Origin: Bdellovibrionales bacterium
GTDB lineage: Bacteria > Bdellovibrionota > Bdellovibrionia > Bdellovibrionales > UBA1609
NCBI GenBank assembly: GCA_016716765.1
Contig: JADJVA010000013.1
Location: 1-56,343 of the forward strand
Length of the DNA stretch: 56,343 bases
Direction of reading: 5' to 3'
Part shown: one piece after another, positions 9,558 to 17,946 of the stretch
Layout: every line of letters begins with the position of its first letter
Numbering within the stretch: the first letter of the stretch is position 1
Program-made: the position numbers and the translations under genes
The notes under the pieces: generated by a model
What the model was told of the DNA's origin: nothing
Seen by the model: the letters and a program-made list of their open reading frames with translations, nothing else
The model's database searches: none

Positions 9558-11403
9558 ATGCCAAGAATCGTTGAGGGTGAATCAAAATTAGGCCTGAAAA
9601 AGACGAACAAGGAGAGACGCAGAGCGTGGGCTTCAATTGACGATGCCCTAGATGAGGCTTGCGCCGGTATTGATCACAAAAAAATTGAGAACAAAAAAAC
9701 ACATGGTGAAGTTAATCTCAAACCGCAAAACAACATTGATTTTGACAAGAGTCATTTAAATGAACGAGATTTGGCTACATCAGGAGCAACGCAATCCCCT
9801 GCCGCTGCTATTGACGAAATCAACCTGGATGATTCTCGAAACGCCAGACCATTTCAACCCGGTTTTAACCCGGTTGAAACCGGGTTTAGATAACGCGGTT
9901 ATACATGACTCGATTAGAGGTAAAAATCAGTCGTCTCATGATCAGAATCAGAGGCCACGTATTAGCCAGACTCAAATTCGAGAAAAAACGATTAACCCGG
10001 TTAAACCAGATCTAATTAACCCGGTTATCAATGTGGTAGCTTCTAACTCTGCAGAAAATGAAACCTCACCAAAAGGTGTCTATATTTCATCTGAAATCAA
10101 TTTACCTGAAAAACCTACCTCCAAGTTACAAAATCCATCAAATAACCCGGTTAAACAACCCGGTTACAACCTGGTTGAAAAAAATGGTGTCGCCAAATTG
10201 AACGAGCTATTAAACCACCCGCCAGATCACCACATCAGAAAAACTCAGCAGAAAGAAACCAGAACCATAATGGCGAACGATAACCAGGTTACAACCGGGT
10301 TGCATAACCGGGTTACGAATAAACCAAAAATGTCATATACAGAATCTGACTCCAAAATGAATATTGAACCCGGTTACAACCCGGTTCAATACCAGGTCGA
10401 GATCACCAACCATTACCCGGTATCAAACCCGGTTACTCGAAACTACCCACAATTTCAAAACCAGACCGACTTTCTTCTTGAACGTAACCTGTGCTCCATC
10501 AACGGGCATTGTCTTACAATATTTGATTTTCTCGTGGAGACCCTCAGTAGGAATGGACTCAACCATGTTGAAACCAGCTATCCATTTTTAGAACAAATTC
10601 TACAAATACCCTTTGAATCCGTGAGGTCATCATTTAAACGACTCGTGCGACTCAATCTTCTTGTCAATATTCCTCTCGCAAAAGGCGGTCGAGGCGCAAT
10701 GAGGAAAATTGAAATATCTAAAGAAGTTATGGCTGCCTATATGAAAGTAACAATACTCAGAAGAGAGGGAAGAACTTTATCTAACCCGGTTAATAACCGG
10801 GTTAGATTAGGGGACAACACCCGGTTCTTACCGGGTTCAACACCGGGTGAAAGCCCCTCTAGTAGTAGTAGTGATATTAATAATAAGAATACTACTAATA
10901 CTATCGGCCCTGAATCCAAGCGACAGGACCTCCCCGGAGACTGGCTTCAGATCCAAACTCCAGAGAATGTGAAGGCCATCGGTTTTGGTCAAACTCAAAT
11001 CAAACAACTCTTCCAACTGGGTACCTTATCCGCATCAGAGGTTCAGGAGTCGCTGGAGGCTTTTGCTTACGATTTAGATGTCGGAGGGATCAGCAGCCGT
11101 GGATCAAAGCTTGCCTTTCTGATGGGCATTCTCAGACGTTCTGGAGCCTACATTTCTGAAGGTCTGGTCAACGAGCTCAAGGTCCAGGTGGAAAACAACG
11201 AAAAGCGAAGGAGAGAGATGGCGGATCTCGAAAAGCGCCAAGCTCAGGACAAGCTCACAGCTAAAGCTCAGGAGATCGCCTCTCACATGACAGAGAGGGA
11301 GAAGCTTTCACTTGTTCCTGAAAACGGACTGGTCAAGATGGGCAGCGTTTCTCATGAGAGGCTCGTGATGGCCAAAATTGTTGAGGGACTCTCTAAATCT
11401 TAA
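9558..11403 (+). CDS. 614-aa winged-helix DNA-binding protein, probable partition (ParB-like) or replication protein
   Basis: The true gene is one reading frame. Copy A has an extra A at about 9889 that splits it, and copy B lacks that base and reads through. Residues 1-95 are basic (KTNKERRRAWASIDDALDEA). Residues 95-310 are low-complexity, rich in Asn, Pro and Val, and encoded by the AACCCGGTT repeats. Residues 320-400 look like a winged helix (CLTIFDFLVETLSRNGL, then VRSSFKRLVRLNLLVN). A second domain near 475-530 (GFGQTQIKQLFQLGTLSASE, LAFLMGILRRSGAYIS) resembles C-terminal regions of plasmid replication or partition proteins, and a charged coiled coil ends it. Its position right after parA suggests that it binds the repeats within its own gene. 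No family name is certain. Confidence 0.75.
9856..10803. repeat. Array of palindrome-like AACCCGGTT sites inside the coding sequence
   Basis: Reading by eye I find 14 exact copies of AACCCGGTT or its complement AACCGGGTT, starting at 9856, 9867, 9878, 9994, 10018, 10144, 10157, 10293, 10306, 10367, 10378, 10426, 10783 and 10795. There are also about seven one-base variants, such as AACCTGGTT at 10168 and AACCAGGTT at 10282. Many neighbours are 11 bp apart (9856/9867/9878, 10157/10168, 10282/10293, 10367/10378), so they lie on one face of the helix. The 9-mer is read in all three frames (NPV, QPG/EPG and TG), so selection is likely on the DNA rather than the protein. A ParB-type centromere or replication iteron array is the best reading. 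Confidence 0.85.
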
Positions 11404-11407
11404 AAAA

Positions 11408-11426
11408 CTACCCCCGGATCGGGTAG
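11408..11426 (+). terminator. Hairpin after the winged-helix gene
   Basis: CTACCC pairs with GGGTAG over a short loop, 4 bp after the stop codon. No clean T run follows directly, so it could be a weak terminator or mRNA-stabilising hairpin before the next gene. It is also present in copy B near 56000. Confidence 0.35.
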
Positions 11427-11463
11427 GGGACAAAGGGATCCAGTTTTTATGGAGGGAGGCAAG

Positions 11464-12285
11464 GTGGGTCAGTTTTGCAGAAAGCGATACAATTCGGAAT
11501 ATTACCTTCGCAACAAAGAGCGAATCAGAGAATATCGGCTCAAGCGAAAGACTGAAATTCAACCCTCAATTGTTGAATCCCAACTCTCCTTGTTTGAAAT
11601 TCAACGTGGTCCTCAAATCGGTCAACCTCGGAGTCAAACTTTCAAATTTGAGTTTCTTGGCCTCCTCTCCCAGATACTCCTTATTGCTGGAATCACTTAC
11701 TTTTTACTCCGTGAAGCGGTTGAATTTTATCAGTCAAACAATTCAAACCTTGAGCAATCCATTCTCGCAGCCCTTTTAGTTGAAGGACTCTTGATCGTAT
11801 TTGCCTTTCTCAAACCCTCAAACTTGTTGAGTCAAATTCTGGTCAAAACAGTGCTGGCACTTCTCTTTCTCTACTCGTCCTGGTCCTTTTCTTCCAATGT
11901 GATCGGGAAGGGGATGGGCAATATTGCCCAAGGCGAAGTCTTGAGAGAGACGATATCCGGTCTCAAAGCCACGATGATGAAGAACGATCTGGCAATTGAA
12001 GTATTCATGCAAAAAGGCTGGCTTTCAGCGGCCCGCAAGTTGACCAATGAGAACAACGAGCACAGAAAGCGTCTTCTGGAGCTTCAGACACATGAGATGA
12101 ATCAAAGTTTAAGGCCTGAAGGAGCTCAAAAGAGCAACACCATTTCCTTGGTTGCATTGAGATTTCTGTTTCAAATCTCCAATATCATTTTAGTCCATCA
12201 ATTGAGTTCGGGTTTTCAAAGGCAATTTCGTTCTCGTCGCAGGACCATGGTCTGGCGACGAGAGATGGATTTTGCGGCCGCATGA
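11464..12285 (+). CDS. Membrane protein with long cytoplasmic or periplasmic helical region, unknown function
   Basis: I place the start at GTG 11464, because AGGGAGG lies 6 bases upstream; the open frame extends to ATG 11449. The protein is about 273 aa. The N-terminal 60 residues are very basic (CRKRYNSEYYLRNKERIREYRLKRK). Hydrophobic segments lie near residues 68-90, 105-125 and 130-150. A helical stretch follows (KATMMKNDLAIEVFMQKGWLSAARKL), then another hydrophobic segment (VALRFLFQISNIILVHQL) and a basic tail. No family is recognised. A second, truncated paralogue of its C-terminal 108 residues lies at 15854-16176, beyond the IS21 element. Confidence 0.65.
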   Translation: MGQFCRKRYNSEYYLRNKERIREYRLKRKTEIQPSIVESQLSLFEIQRGPQIGQPRSQTFKFEFLGLLSQILLIAGITYFLLREAVEFYQSNNSNLEQSILAALLVEGLLIVFAFLKPSNLLSQILVKTVLALLFLYSSWSFSSNVIGKGMGNIAQGEVLRETISGLKATMMKNDLAIEVFMQKGWLSAARKLTNENNEHRKRLLELQTHEMNQSLRPEGAQKSNTISLVALRFLFQISNIILVHQLSSGFQRQFRSRRRTMVWRREMDFAAA

Positions 12286-12321
12286 GAAGATATTTTCTGA
12301 TGTGGTTTCCAGGTGTCCGAA

Positions 12322-12669
12322 TTAACCACCAGTCTTTTTAAAGACCTTCCTTTCAACCGATTTGAGCCTCTTTTCGATATCATGTAACTTGGCTGCGCCA
12401 TGATCTCCCTCAACGTGATGGATCAACACCTGTCGAGTGTATGGTTGATAGCCAAGGCCTTCCTTTTGAGCCAGGGACTTTAGTTTCTCTACGACCAGCT
12501 GTGGTAGACGAATCGAGATCATCTGCAGCCCCATGGCCTCATCAATGGCCATTTCTTCTTCATCGCTAGCCTTAGTTGAAATCAAACCTCGTTTGCTTGA
12601 CTCCCATTCTTCGGCTTCTTTTAAAAGGTCACTTTCCTTACTTTTGCTTTTTGAGCTGGATTTTTTCAT
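12322..12669 (-). CDS. CopG/BrnA-type ribbon-helix-helix antitoxin
   Basis: The protein is 115 aa. A basic, Ser/Lys-rich N-terminus is followed by a ribbon-helix-helix core around residues 48-85 (MISIRLPQLVVEKLKSLAQKEG, then YQPYTRQVLIHHV), which is typical of CopG-family antitoxins that pair with BrnT- or DUF4258-type RNase toxins. It overlaps the 3' end of the toxin remnant by about 30 bp, the usual toxin-then-antitoxin layout. Because the toxin is cut by the IS21 element, the antitoxin is probably an orphan without its native promoter. Confidence 0.72.
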   Translation of the reverse strand: MKKSSSKSKSKESDLLKEAEEWESSKRGLISTKASDEEEMAIDEAMGLQMISIRLPQLVVEKLKSLAQKEGLGYQPYTRQVLIHHVEGDHGAAKLHDIEKRLKSVERKVFKKTGG

Positions 12670-12857
12670 ATAATTTTACCTCAACATCACTGGGATTATA
12701 TGCCGTGATGATCACAGGTTTTTTCTCATCACGATCTATAAAAAACACGACCTTCAATTCTCGACCCCTGTTGGTGGTCGAGACAAACCAAAATCTATCA
12801 GTACTTCCCTGATTTTTTGGCCTCATCTCTTTTGCAAACGACCCGGAGCGATTCAGG
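12638..12857 (-). pseudogene. BrnT/DUF4258-like toxin, 5' end removed by IS21 insertion
   Basis: The open frame runs from the exact IS end (12857) to a stop at 12638. It reads as the C-terminal part of a small RNase-type toxin (RFWFVSTTNRGRELKVVFF, then PVIITAYNPSD). The N-terminal half is not on the other side of the IS, so a deletion accompanied or followed the insertion. An internal ATG at 12826 could at most give a 62-aa fragment. Identification rests on the GRxLxVVF and ITAY motifs and on the antitoxin next door. Confidence 0.6.
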
Positions 12858-13069
12858 TGTTAGGCGACAATCAATTTTGGCCACTTTTTTTGTTCGGCGC
12901 AAATTAAATTTGGCCAGTTGGTGACGCAGATGTATCTACATCTTGTTTGGCTGTCAAACTTGTTTCCAGGTTTTTATTTTTTTCAAGAGATGCTTGGTTC
13001 TGCTTTGCGAAGGGACCCCCGATCACGATGATCGGGGTAACAGGTGTCTGAGGGATAGAGTCCCTCAGG

Positions 13070-13867
13070 TCAGGATGACGTTTTGATGGAGGGCTGTACT
13101 TTCTTATCCGCCAGAGTTGCTTTTATTTTTGTTCTTTTTTTTGCCTCTTCCGCTCTCCAACTCGGGCCCTTGATGTTGAAGGTTTCGCATTTATGAATGA
13201 TTCGATCGATGGCAGCTGCTGTGTTTAATGGATTAATAAACACCCTGTCCCATTCGGAGAATGTGAGATTGGTGGTAATCAAAACGCTTTTTCGCTCTGC
13301 TCTTAGCGATAAAATTTGGAAGAACAGATCCGCTCCATCTTGGGTTTGGGCAATGTATCCAAGCTCATCGCAAACCAGCAGGTCGTACCGGTCGAGGCGT
13401 TTGAATAGGTGTTGCAGCATGAGATTTTTTTTTGCTTCCAGCATTTGTTCAATCAGGCCGTGAGTCGAGACAAACAGGCAGCGCACATTCTTTTTTACTA
13501 GCTCCTTGATGAGCGCGATCCCTAGATGCGTTTTCCCGACCCCAAAGCTGCCATAAAATACAATGTTGGATCCGTCTCGAACAAAATCGCCTTTTGCGAG
13601 ACGTTTAAATTCTCCTTCGGTGATACCTTCTCTTTGGGTAAAATCGAAGTGTTCGATCCGCTTCTCCAGAGGAAGTTTGGCCTCTTTACTTAACCGCTTA
13701 ATTCTTAATTCGTATTTGCTGTTCAGCTCCTCATCGACAAGGCCCGCCAGATATTGCTCATAGGTCAATCTGCCCTTTTCCGCAGCCCGCGAGGCTTCGT
13801 TATAGCCTTCGGCCATGGTTGGCAAATTCAGCTGTTTTAGGCCATTGCTGAGTTCTTCATTTGTCAT
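13070..13867 (-). CDS. istB: IstB-type transposition ATPase of IS21 element A
   Basis: The protein is 265 aa and looks complete. It has an N-terminal helical region (LNLPTMAEGYNEA), Walker A YGSFGVGKTH near residue 105, Walker B-like LLVCDELGY near 165, a sensor region LITTNLTF, and the C-terminal AAAIDRIIHKCETFNIKGPSWR typical of IstB. IstB is the AAA+ helper that selects target DNA and activates the IstA transposase. Its start overlaps the 3' end of istA. A 9-bp perfect hairpin (CCCCGATCA / TGATCGGGG, 13017-13037) lies just past its stop. Confidence 0.92.
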   Translation of the reverse strand: MTNEELSNGLKQLNLPTMAEGYNEASRAAEKGRLTYEQYLAGLVDEELNSKYELRIKRLSKEAKLPLEKRIEHFDFTQREGITEGEFKRLAKGDFVRDGSNIVFYGSFGVGKTHLGIALIKELVKKNVRCLFVSTHGLIEQMLEAKKNLMLQHLFKRLDRYDLLVCDELGYIAQTQDGADLFFQILSLRAERKSVLITTNLTFSEWDRVFINPLNTAAAIDRIIHKCETFNIKGPSWRAEEAKKRTKIKATLADKKVQPSIKTSS

Positions 13868-15367
13868 CCGGTTACTCCTTGTTGGTTGGGAATGAGTTGA
13901 TCATAATCTTTTAAATTTGGACTTATCGGGGTTTGGCCAAACCGTGTGCTGAGATCGATTACCAATGCCTCGGGTCTGCGCTCAACAAGAAGCAGGTCTT
14001 TGACTTCCATGAAGATGTTCATCACGCCCACAGGCTGGCCAAGAACAATTTCTAGCGCACATTGGATCTCGCTTAACGGCGTGTGATGGATGAGATTCAT
14101 TATACGTAAAAACTCGCGTTCGGATGCCCCAGGATGGTTCTCTTGGCTTTTGAGCCGACGATAAAGATCCCTGAATATTTTCTCTGGGAATAAAATTTCA
14201 CGGTGTTTCCATCGGATCATCGCTTGTGGCTTGTGGCTTGCGGAGAAGGCTTTTTAAAATATGCTCAAGCTTTATGCTATGCTCACCCTCAGACATTCGA
14301 GGATGGACAACGATGACATCACTGCCCTTGCGCGTGATTCGTGTCTCAAAAGCACCAGCCACGACTCGGCACTCTAATCCGATCCATGCATCCGCAACTG
14401 AGTAAGTGGTCTTGGCGACGCGAACCGTGCCATGCGGAGACGCACGAGTCTCTTCCACGCGGCAAAGCACATCCTCGTCTCGCGGCAACAGCGATCTCAA
14501 CTGACCACACTCTGTTTTTCAGCAGTTCAGTGCCGGCTTCGCTTTGCTCCTGTTCACCGAAGGCCTCGAGCTCGACGTTGAGGTGGGAAAAATCCCGGAA
14601 CCTGATCCCATGAACATTTACGTGATTCCTAAATCTCCTCGACCAGGTTTGAATGTCGCGCTCAACATCACCTTTTTCATTGCCTCGGCCTGGAGAGCAG
14701 GGAAGAACTCCAAAATCGTAATATTTGATCGCCCTATTAAACGCATCCGTGTAGTCGCGGCCTCCGTCTTTTTTCACCCGCTTCACGCATGGACTTAAGT
14801 TGTCGATTCGAATATTTTTTGTTTGACCACCAATTTTTTCAAAAAATGAATGGACGCCATCCATGAAACATTCATAGGTCTTGTGTGGGAAGCCCTTGAT
14901 GACGCAAGCGTTAGAAAACGGCAAAGTACCAAAATGTAAGTGCGCAATCACCGGGCCCGATAAAAATGGCAGTTCGATTGATTCTTTAAAATCAAACTGT
15001 GCCTGCTCGCCAGGGGTATACTCTTGCTCAAAAAAGCGCTCTTTTGGCTTTCCTCGCACCACGATTTCATTCGCCTTTGAATCGTGCGTTCGCTACCCAA
15101 ATAGCCTAGCGGACGAATCAGCGCATAGATCTCGCCGGCCGAAAGTTCCGGGGCGATAACGAGCTTCCCCCGAACAAAACCCTCAAACTCGGCAAAGAAA
15201 TCCTGCCTTGAGGGAGTGGATCTTGGTCGATAGCATGGGGGAGCTGTCGATTTGAGGTACTTGCGCACAGTCTTTCGATCAAGATCAAGCTCCCGCGCAA
15301 TCTTGGACTTGCTCTCGCCAAGGTGATCAAGAGCTCTTATTTTATGAAAAATATCCATTGTTATCAC
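13864..15367 (-). pseudogene. istA: IstA transposase of IS21 element A, frame-broken
   Basis: All parts of a 500-aa IstA are present but in four reading frames. They are an N-terminal helix-turn-helix (KSKIARELDLDRKTVRKYL, 15367-15050), the DDE catalytic core (EQAQFDFKE ... IRIDNLSPCV ... GNEKGDVERDIQ, 15062-14510), a beta-barrel region (14500-14198) and the C-terminal domain (RWKHREILFPEKIF, 14220-13864). One-base shifts occur near 15060, 14510 and 14210. They may be real decay or uncorrected read errors; an intact version would be about 500 aa. Confidence 0.85.
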
Positions 15368-15447
15368 CGGCTAAAGCCTCCTCAGTCCCGTCGTGGGACA
15401 CGAGGAGTGATAATGCAGCCTCGGCTCCAACGCCAAGGTGGGGAATT

Positions 15448-15768
15448 TTAATTGGCGCGCGACCGACCTCGCAATTTTCCCAATGCCTCCAGCACGTTAC
15501 CAAGATTGCCAGAGTCCAATGCCTCCAGAAGCTCCCAAACCTTGGCATTGCCCGAGCCGCTCCAGACATCCAAAGCAACGCGAATCCATTGCTTCTCGCC
15601 GCTCGAAAAACACGCCGCATGCCTGCGCATTTCCATCGCTTGAAAACGAATTCGCGGACGCCTATCTTCGAAATAAAATTCCAACAGCTTGGGATGATTA
15701 CGGAAAATCACCGCAATCACTTCGTGAGTAAATCGATCGGGATCTGTAGCCGATTGCCAGCCATCCAT
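15448..15768 (-). CDS. IS21-borne passenger protein, unknown function
   Basis: A 106-aa frame lies inside the IS boundaries, upstream of istA and reading in the same direction. It begins MDGWQSATDPDRFTHEVIAV and has a helical, arginine-rich centre (FRNHPKLLEFYFEDRRPR) and a Leu/Gly-rich end. No domain is recognised. Position and codon use fit a real gene carried by the element. Frames on the opposite strand here look like shadows. Confidence 0.5.
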   Translation of the reverse strand: MDGWQSATDPDRFTHEVIAVIFRNHPKLLEFYFEDRRPRIRFQAMEMRRHAACFSSGEKQWIRVALDVWSGSGNAKVWELLEALDSGNLGNVLEALGKLRGRSRAN

Positions 15769-15853
15769 AAAGGCCTCCTTTGGCCCCGCCTCGGCGGGGA
15801 AAAGTGGCCAAATTTAATTTGTGCCGGTGGCCCTTTTTAATTGGCGGCTAACA

Positions 15854-16176
15854 TCAAGGCCGCGATGGCTAAAAACGACTTGGCGATTGAGGTATTCATT
15901 AAAAAAGCTTGGCTCTCAGCGGCCAGAAAACTCACAACCGAAAATAATGATCTCAGAAGACGCCTTTTAGAGCTTCAGTCCCAGGAGATGAATCAAAGCT
16001 TTCGGCCTGATGGAGCTCAAATTAGCAACACTTTCTCCCTCGTTGTCCTGAGATTTTTATTTCAAATTTCAAACATCGTCTTGGTTCATCAATTGAGTTC
16101 AGGATTTCAGAAGAAATTTCGCTCTCGGCGCAGGACTCAAGTCTGGCGAGGCGAGATGAATTTCGCGGCGGCATGA
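15854..16176 (+). pseudogene. C-terminal remnant of a second copy of the 11464-12285 membrane protein
   Basis: Directly from the right IS21 end, the frame reads IKAAMAKNDLAIEVFIKKAW and continues to a C-terminus ending NFAA. It aligns without gaps to the last 108 or so residues of the protein at 11464-12285, with about three-quarters of positions shared by eye. The 5' part is absent, so the IS or an IS-mediated deletion removed it. This shows that two diverged paralogues once flanked this locus. Confidence 0.8.
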
Positions 16177-16187
16177 ACAGAGAGCCA

Positions 16188-16301
16188 CTAATCGGCTGAA
16201 AAGGTCCATTTGGAAACTGGCGCCTGCAAGTAGGTCGCTACAAAAGTCAAAACCCAACCAACAAGTGAGCCCAAAAAGCCTGTTTGAACTTCATTATCCA
16301 C
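16188..16301 (-). CDS. 37-aa single-helix membrane microprotein
   Basis: The gene starts at GTG 16301 with GGAG five bases upstream and stops at TAG 16188. The product is one hydrophobic helix (TGFLGSLVGWVLTFVATYLQ) with short polar ends, and it begins 18 bp after the stop of the XRE regulator. It could be a third component of that small operon or an unrelated membrane microprotein. It rests on one frame, a good ribosome site and a clean transmembrane helix. Confidence 0.45.
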   Translation of the reverse strand: MDNEVQTGFLGSLVGWVLTFVATYLQAPVSKWTFSAD

Positions 16302-16319
16302 ATCTTCTCCAGAATTTCC

Positions 16320-16856
16320 TCATGTCTGATCACTTATGCCAGTGAGGTACTCGACAGATACTTTAAAGCGGTCAGCGATGCTCTTGAGTGTCGCAAGCTG
16401 CGGCTTATTCTCTCCAGATCTGAATTTCCTCGCCTGTTCGCCAGATACGCCAAGAAACTCTCCTAATTGGTCATTAGTCAAAAGGCTGCGTTCAGCTGCC
16501 AGTCTCGTTATCCGTTGACCGAAAATTCGTTTCGTTCGATTGCGCACATCTTCTTTGATTGAACTTTCAATCTGTTCACGCTGGTCGGTCAAGTCTTGCT
16601 CAGAAGCGAGCAAAGGTTGTTGGCCTTTTTTTTCAAAGAAGCGATTAATGTGAAAAAGGAATGTTTCATCATCACGCTCATGGGTCCACATTTCAAATTT
16701 CTCAAAAAGAAGTTTATCGCTGAAAACAAGATCCGCAGCCGCTTGGACCTTTTGAGCTTGCTCGCCTTTCAATACTTGATCGAAATGCTCCAGTACCAGT
16801 TTGATGGTTCCAGCCAAAGATTGAATTTGATTTGCGTGAATCGCAAGTGTGCCCAT
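16320..16856 (-). CDS. XRE-family DNA-binding protein, probable antitoxin or regulator
   Basis: The protein is 178 aa. Residues 1-110 form a charged helical domain (GTIKLVLEHFDQVLKG). Residues 112-175 are a clear XRE helix-turn-helix (ITRLAAERSLLTNDQLGEFLGVSGEQARKFRSGENKPQLATLKSIADRFKVSVEYLTG). An N-terminal helical region with a C-terminal XRE domain is seen in some antitoxins. It starts 13 bp after the stop of the 134-aa gene upstream, so the two are probably co-transcribed as a toxin-antitoxin-like pair. Confidence 0.7.
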   Translation of the reverse strand: MGTLAIHANQIQSLAGTIKLVLEHFDQVLKGEQAQKVQAAADLVFSDKLLFEKFEMWTHERDDETFLFHINRFFEKKGQQPLLASEQDLTDQREQIESSIKEDVRNRTKRIFGQRITRLAAERSLLTNDQLGEFLGVSGEQARKFRSGENKPQLATLKSIADRFKVSVEYLTGISDQT

Positions 16857-16869
16857 GTCTCTCTCCTCT

Positions 16870-17274
16870 CTAATAAATCTTCCAAGACCTTAACAGCCCA
16901 CGTTGGTAAGAGTCCCATTGATCCAAGCCCACTTTCGCTATGTGGCGATACCACTCCGTTGTTCCATTCGAGCTTCCTTTTGAAAGCTCCTGTTTTGTCC
17001 TGCAAGTCAACGCCACGATTTTGTTCGTGCCGCCAATTTTTACAGCCCCAAAACAAATTCGCAGACGACAAGTGGGCCAGTTGTGCTTGGTGTAGAAAAG
17101 CCCATGCTTATTTCCTAGCCAAGGCGTTGGTGTTTTCAAGATCGCTGGCCACTTTTGTTGAAGCTCCTGGGTTTTCCGATAAACCTCAACCGCTTCAGCA
17201 TCGGAGAACAAGTTGCCTTTCCGCTCATGGAACTCTTTGTAGTAAAACTCCGTTAGCCACACCTCAGCCGCCAC
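16870..17274 (-). CDS. 134-aa protein, candidate RelE/HigB-like toxin
   Basis: The start is GTG 17274, preceded by AAAGGAG. The central part (CRLRICFGAVKIGGTNKIVALTC, then RTKQE) resembles the strand-turn-strand core of RelE/HigB-type mRNA interferases, and the next gene is an XRE regulator, the usual HigBA order. The N-terminus (WLTEFYYKEFHERKGN) and the C-terminus are not family-typical, so the function is inferred mainly from context. Confidence 0.5.
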   Translation of the reverse strand: MAAEVWLTEFYYKEFHERKGNLFSDAEAVEVYRKTQELQQKWPAILKTPTPWLGNKHGLFYTKHNWPTCRLRICFGAVKIGGTNKIVALTCRTKQELSKGSSNGTTEWYRHIAKVGLDQWDSYQRGLLRSWKIY

Positions 17275-17280
17275 TTACTC

Positions 17281-17770
17281 TCCTTTGATCGACAATACTC
17301 AATAAAACCTTAAAAAGCAACTAAAAACAACAAAAAACAACTAAATATTGCCTTATTTTGAGTCATTAATAGTCTTTGGCGCTTCGAGAGGATCTGACTG
17401 TACAAGCTAGTCAGCGGGCAGACTCTACTGACTCTTTGATAATTTTTCGTGATCCGTTCGCCAGATGGTGACCCCAATATTGAGCATGAAGACTTTTAGC
17501 TTTCCCAGCGCTTTCATTGCGAGGTCGCACCTTGAATGTGGCACATTCCGCAGTATGACTGAATGGGCTCTCAAATTCGAGTGCCGAGGAGGCATTTAGA
17601 AAAGGCTGTAAACTCAAGAAAAATCAAATAGTTAAATCTCCCTCTTAACCCGAGAGTGAGAGTTTCTCTCGTCAAATTGTAACAATCGTAACGGGCGGGG
17701 AGGGTATTCAGAGCCTCGGATTCTGCGCCTGATCATGTATGATTATTGCAGTTTTCTTACATAAATGAAA
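17281..17770. other. Intergenic region with direct repeats upstream of the 16.3-17.3 kb operon
   Basis: No convincing gene is visible. Near the minus-strand operon start, CAACTAAA occurs twice 20 bp apart (17318 and 17338) in an A-rich tract with several ACAAC units. These are possible operator sites for the XRE protein. The 68-aa minus-strand frame at 17411-17617 has protein-like composition and could be a gene remnant, but it has no recognisable family or good start. Confidence 0.3.
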
Positions 17771-17774
17771 ACAA

Positions 17775-17803
17775 TTGACAAAGATAATGCAAAGCGTTAT
17801 ATA
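17775..17803 (+). promoter_or_regulatory. Consensus sigma-70 promoter for the DUF805 gene
   Basis: TTGACA at 17775-17780 and TATATA at 17798-17803 are separated by exactly 17 bp. The expected transcript start near 17810 leaves a leader of about 137 nt before the DUF805 gene. Confidence 0.6.
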
Positions 17804-17946
17804 GACCGTCCCAGGTTTGGGGGCGAGCTTATTTGGGGCCTTGGAAGTCGATAAGGATCGTCGAATCGAAGTGAGAGAAAAAGTGAGATCTAAAATTGCT
17901 TTCATAAAATCGGAAACAATTCGTTAGTGAAACAAAGGGGATAAAT

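Larger units (their letters stand above)
1..11748 (+). repeat. Terminal direct repeat, copy A
   Basis: This stretch is the same sequence, in the same orientation, as 44125-56343. Base 1 aligns with about 44125, and 11748 aligns with the last base of the window. Copy A has many one- or two-base insertions and deletions in its first 6 kb and lacks about 410 bp present in copy B (junction near 2990). The parts covering parA and the following gene (8.5-11.4 kb) are cleaner here than in copy B. The simplest reading is that the contig runs past the closing point of a circular replicon. A genuine 12-kb duplication would not be expected to concentrate frameshifts at the contig ends. Confidence 0.93.
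12858..15853 (-). mobile_element. IS21-family element A (2996 bp)
   Basis: The ends are TGTTAGGCGACAATCAATTT on the left and ...CTTTTTAATTGGCGGCTAACA on the right, which are imperfect inverted repeats with the IS21-like TGT...ACA termini. The subterminal repeats AAATTTGGCCA and AAATTAAATTTGG occur at both ends, as expected of IstA binding sites. The element carries istA and istB on the minus strand plus a passenger gene. No exact target duplication is visible (left flank ATTCAGG, right flank TCAAGG). The flanking genes do not match across it, so a deletion or recombination has occurred. The same ends define the 126-bp miniature at 18313-18438. Confidence 0.9.

Noticed and set aside
9856..10803. 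CRISPR-like or tandem repeat array
   Set aside because: The unit is only 9 bp, near-palindromic, occurs in both orientations with irregular spacing and sits inside a coding frame. No spacer-repeat structure is present.
1..11748. A genuine 12-kb tandem or dispersed duplication of the transfer genes
   Set aside because: The frame-breaking differences are concentrated at the contig edges and are mostly homopolymer indels, and each copy repairs breaks in the other. That is the pattern of an uncircularised assembly.
14341..15159. Plus-strand frames within the first IS21 element
   Set aside because: They lie opposite the istA catalytic core, whose DDE motifs are visible on the minus strand.
17411..17617. 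68-aa minus-strand gene
   Set aside because: The composition is protein-like but there is no good start or family. It is noted only as a possible remnant within the intergenic entry.
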